Position numbers and translations under genes: made by a program. Below the pieces are notes generated by a model. That model worked only from the letters and a program-made list of their open reading frames with translations. It did no database searches and was not told the origin of the DNA. 64,000 nucleotides of DNA from GCA-2683825 sp965662355 (GTDB lineage Bacteria; Planctomycetota; UBA1135; GCA-002686595). How positions within the stretch are numbered: the stretch's first letter is position 1; the number at the start of each line of letters is the position of its first letter. Below are positions 62,443 through 64,000 of the stretch, in pieces. The stretch lies in NCBI GenBank assembly GCA_965662355.1, contig CBFIHP010000008.1, positions 1 to 64,000 of the forward strand. Reading direction: 5' to 3'.

Positions 62443-64000
62443 CTACAGCGTGCGGGACAGAAAGTCCGCATCCCAGGTGAGCTCGACGAGGGGGCTCAGG
62501 CCTAGGGGTTCGCCCGCGGTGTTCAGTAGGCGAAGTTCGAGGTAGGCCCGGGTGGCTCCGAGATCGGCAGCGTGCTGCAGGACGGTGGCGACCGAGGAGG
62601 TTCCGTTCGAGTGCTCGAAGAGGGTTTTCAGCGAGAGTCGGTGGGTAGCCCCTGGTCCCAACGGACCGAGGATAACGGCCTCGTAGCCCGAGGGCGTGTA
62701 GACCATGAGCTCGAAGCCGAGGCCGGGGTAGAGACCGTCGAGAACGAGCTGTGGAGCGAGCGCGGGATCCGCTTGTAGGACGCGCTCATCGACCCGGATG
62801 GTGAGTTGCGGACTGCCCTCTACGGTCACGGCGAGTCGCTCCAGAAGAGCAGCATCGTCTTCCGGCCAGAGACTCCCATCCTGCCGCAAGCTCGCACGCG
62901 GCGGGCGTTCCGACTCTCCGAATCCGAAGACGCTACGCCAGGGCCAGATCGGCCGCGGCGTCTGCTCGAAGGGAGCACGGAAGCGATCGGCCACGCCGAA
63001 GCCCATGCAATAGGCTCCTTCGTAACTGCGTGGAAACTCGGCGTAGAAAACCGGTAGGTCACTCGGCTCGGCCCCTGCCACGAGCGCTCGCACATTCCGC
63101 TCGTGTGCCTCGGCTTCGCGAGCGGCCCGCGACCATTCGGAGACGTCCTCGAAAGCACTCTTCGCCCGCGTCCCGAGCAAGGCTGCGAAGCCCAGGCCGA
63201 GGGCGAGTTGTAGTGCACGCTTCGAGCGCACCTGACCGAGCAGCGGACGTGCGAGGGTCGAGGCCATCAACACACACAGGCCGATGTCGGCCACGAAGTA
63301 GAGGCGCACGTTTTGGGCTTCCTGATAGCCGTCGGCCAGTAGCGGATAGAGCGGTGCGACTCCGAGCAGCCAGAGCCCTCCGCCCGCAAGGGCCAGGCGC
63401 GGGGCAAGGGTTCCCGCTGCGCCAGCCAGGCCGAGAAGCGGCAACAAGAGCAGTGCTCCGGGATGCCAGCTGGATGCGATGGCCCGCGCCGTCCCGGCGA
63501 TGCCTGCCGGGAGCGAGGGAAGTCGTGCGGGATATCCGCCCCCCCATGTGCCGAGGGCGAGACGTCGCACACAGAAGGCCAGAACGCACCCCGCGAGCAC
63601 GACGAGAAAGCGTCGTCCCAGGATCGAACTCGAGCCCCCGTCACGGGTCCAGTTCAAGATCAGCACCCAGGCTGGAAGCAGAAACGCGAACTCCTTCGTC
63701 GCGCAGGCCAGAAAGGCCAGGGGTAGGGCGAGGATCCAGTGCTTCGAGAACACACAGAGCAGCGTGAGTAGCATGGACAGCGCACCCAGGAGGTCCGTGC
63801 GCCCTGAGATCCATGTGACCGTGCCCCCTTGTTCGGGGAAGAATCCAAGCGTCACGGCTCCGAGCAGCGCCCCGAGCTCTGCGACGCCCAGGCGACGCAG
63901 AAGCGCAAACAGGACCCCTGCGCAGGATGCGTGTGCGAGCAGGTTCAGGGCTCGAAAGAAGCCAGGCTCCGCACCGGGAAAGAGCGCCTGCAAGCCCCAG
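62443..64000 (-). CDS. Multi-pass membrane protein, TMTC/GT39-like N-terminal part, 5' end beyond the window
   Basis: At least 517 codons; the frame is open through the right edge, so the start is missing. About eight or nine membrane segments lie in the first 290 visible residues. LFPGAEPGFFRALNLLAHA and TWISGRTDLLGAL are signatures of polytopic glycosyltransferase-C-like proteins (TMTC/Dpy-19/ArnT-like layout). A C-terminal soluble domain of about 190 residues follows (VFGFGESERPP, VLDGLYPGLGFELMVY). Function is a guess: sugar transfer at the membrane. The stop is TAG 62443. Confidence 0.75.
   Translation of the reverse strand, partial: WGLQALFPGAEPGFFRALNLLAHASCAGVLFALLRRLGVAELGALLGAVTLGFFPEQGGTVTWISGRTDLLGALSMLLTLLCVFSKHWILALPLAFLACATKEFAFLLPAWVLILNWTRDGGSSSILGRRFLVVLAGCVLAFCVRRLALGTWGGGYPARLPSLPAGIAGTARAIASSWHPGALLLLPLLGLAGAAGTLAPRLALAGGGLWLLGVAPLYPLLADGYQEAQNVRLYFVADIGLCVLMASTLARPLLGQVRSKRALQLALGLGFAALLGTRAKSAFEDVSEWSRAAREAEAHERNVRALVAGAEPSDLPVFYAEFPRSYEGAYCMGFGVADRFRAPFEQTPRPIWPWRSVFGFGESERPPRASLRQDGSLWPEDDAALLERLAVTVEGSPQLTIRVDERVLQADPALAPQLVLDGLYPGLGFELMVYTPSGYEAVILGPLGPGATHRLSLKTLFEHSNGTSSVATVLQHAADLGATRAYLELRLLNTAGEPLGLSPLVELTWDADFLSRTL

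Overview
The window is a GC-rich (by eye a little over 60% G+C), densely packed bacterial chromosome segment with no mobile element, phage gene or CRISPR array. Several things point to the Planctomycetota or a relative in the PVC group: a short protein at 52312-52746 that looks like the planctomycete/verrucomicrobia-restricted Minf_1886 family, a partial type II secretion locus, an exosortase-A-style polysaccharide locus, a large secreted TPR/peptidase protein, and frequent GTG and TTG starts. This assignment is an inference from gene content, not from a marker-gene comparison.

Layout. 1-4355 (minus) holds dnaK (cut by the left edge) and an NtrC-type sigma-54 activator with a soluble histidine kinase. 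A divergent gene encodes a Sua5/YrdC-LMW-phosphatase fusion (4399-5514). ptsN-like and nhaA genes follow on the minus strand. 7743-15521 (plus) is a type II secretion operon, gspD-E-F-G-H-I-J. From 15536 to about 48382 every gene runs on the minus strand. Read in the direction of transcription this block is: moaC, accB, accC, a FecR-like lipoprotein, UDP-glucuronate decarboxylase, glmS, a nucleotide-sugar epimerase, rmlA-rmlD-rmlB, Wza, Wzz, an O-antigen-ligase-like protein, an asparagine-synthetase-type amidotransferase, two GT4 glycosyltransferases, a polysaccharide deacetylase, a small Cys/His protein, a GNAT acyltransferase, a PlsC acyltransferase, a DinB-like protein, an NRDE-family protein, a 917-residue alpha/beta-hydrolase + DedA + ATP-grasp fusion, tatA, mobA, a polyprenyl diphosphate synthase, folD, a rhomboid protease, an unknown secreted protein and serS.

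The right part (48.5-64 kb) holds an S41 processing protease, an AI-2E/PerM-type membrane protein, the Minf_1886-like gene with holB and tmk, a 1057-residue TPR/peptidase-MA protein, an Amidase_2 lipoprotein, uppP, ald, tRNA-Val(GAC), an HtrA-like protease and a multi-pass membrane protein cut by the right edge.

How the genes work together. Precursor genes (glmS, rmlBDA, UDP-sugar enzymes) sit directly upstream of export (Wza/Wzz), assembly (two GTs, ligase-like protein) and modification genes (amidotransferase, deacetylase), so 29-45 kb is an exopolysaccharide factory of the type that accompanies exosortase A, although no exosortase is visible here. Its 3' end passes through overlapping or abutting reading frames into a lipid/envelope module (GNAT + PlsC, DinB, NRDE, hydrolase-DedA-ATP-grasp), which is the most unusual part of the window. 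Type II secretion, Tat, rhomboid, HtrA, S41 protease, amidase and UppP add to a strong cell-envelope theme.
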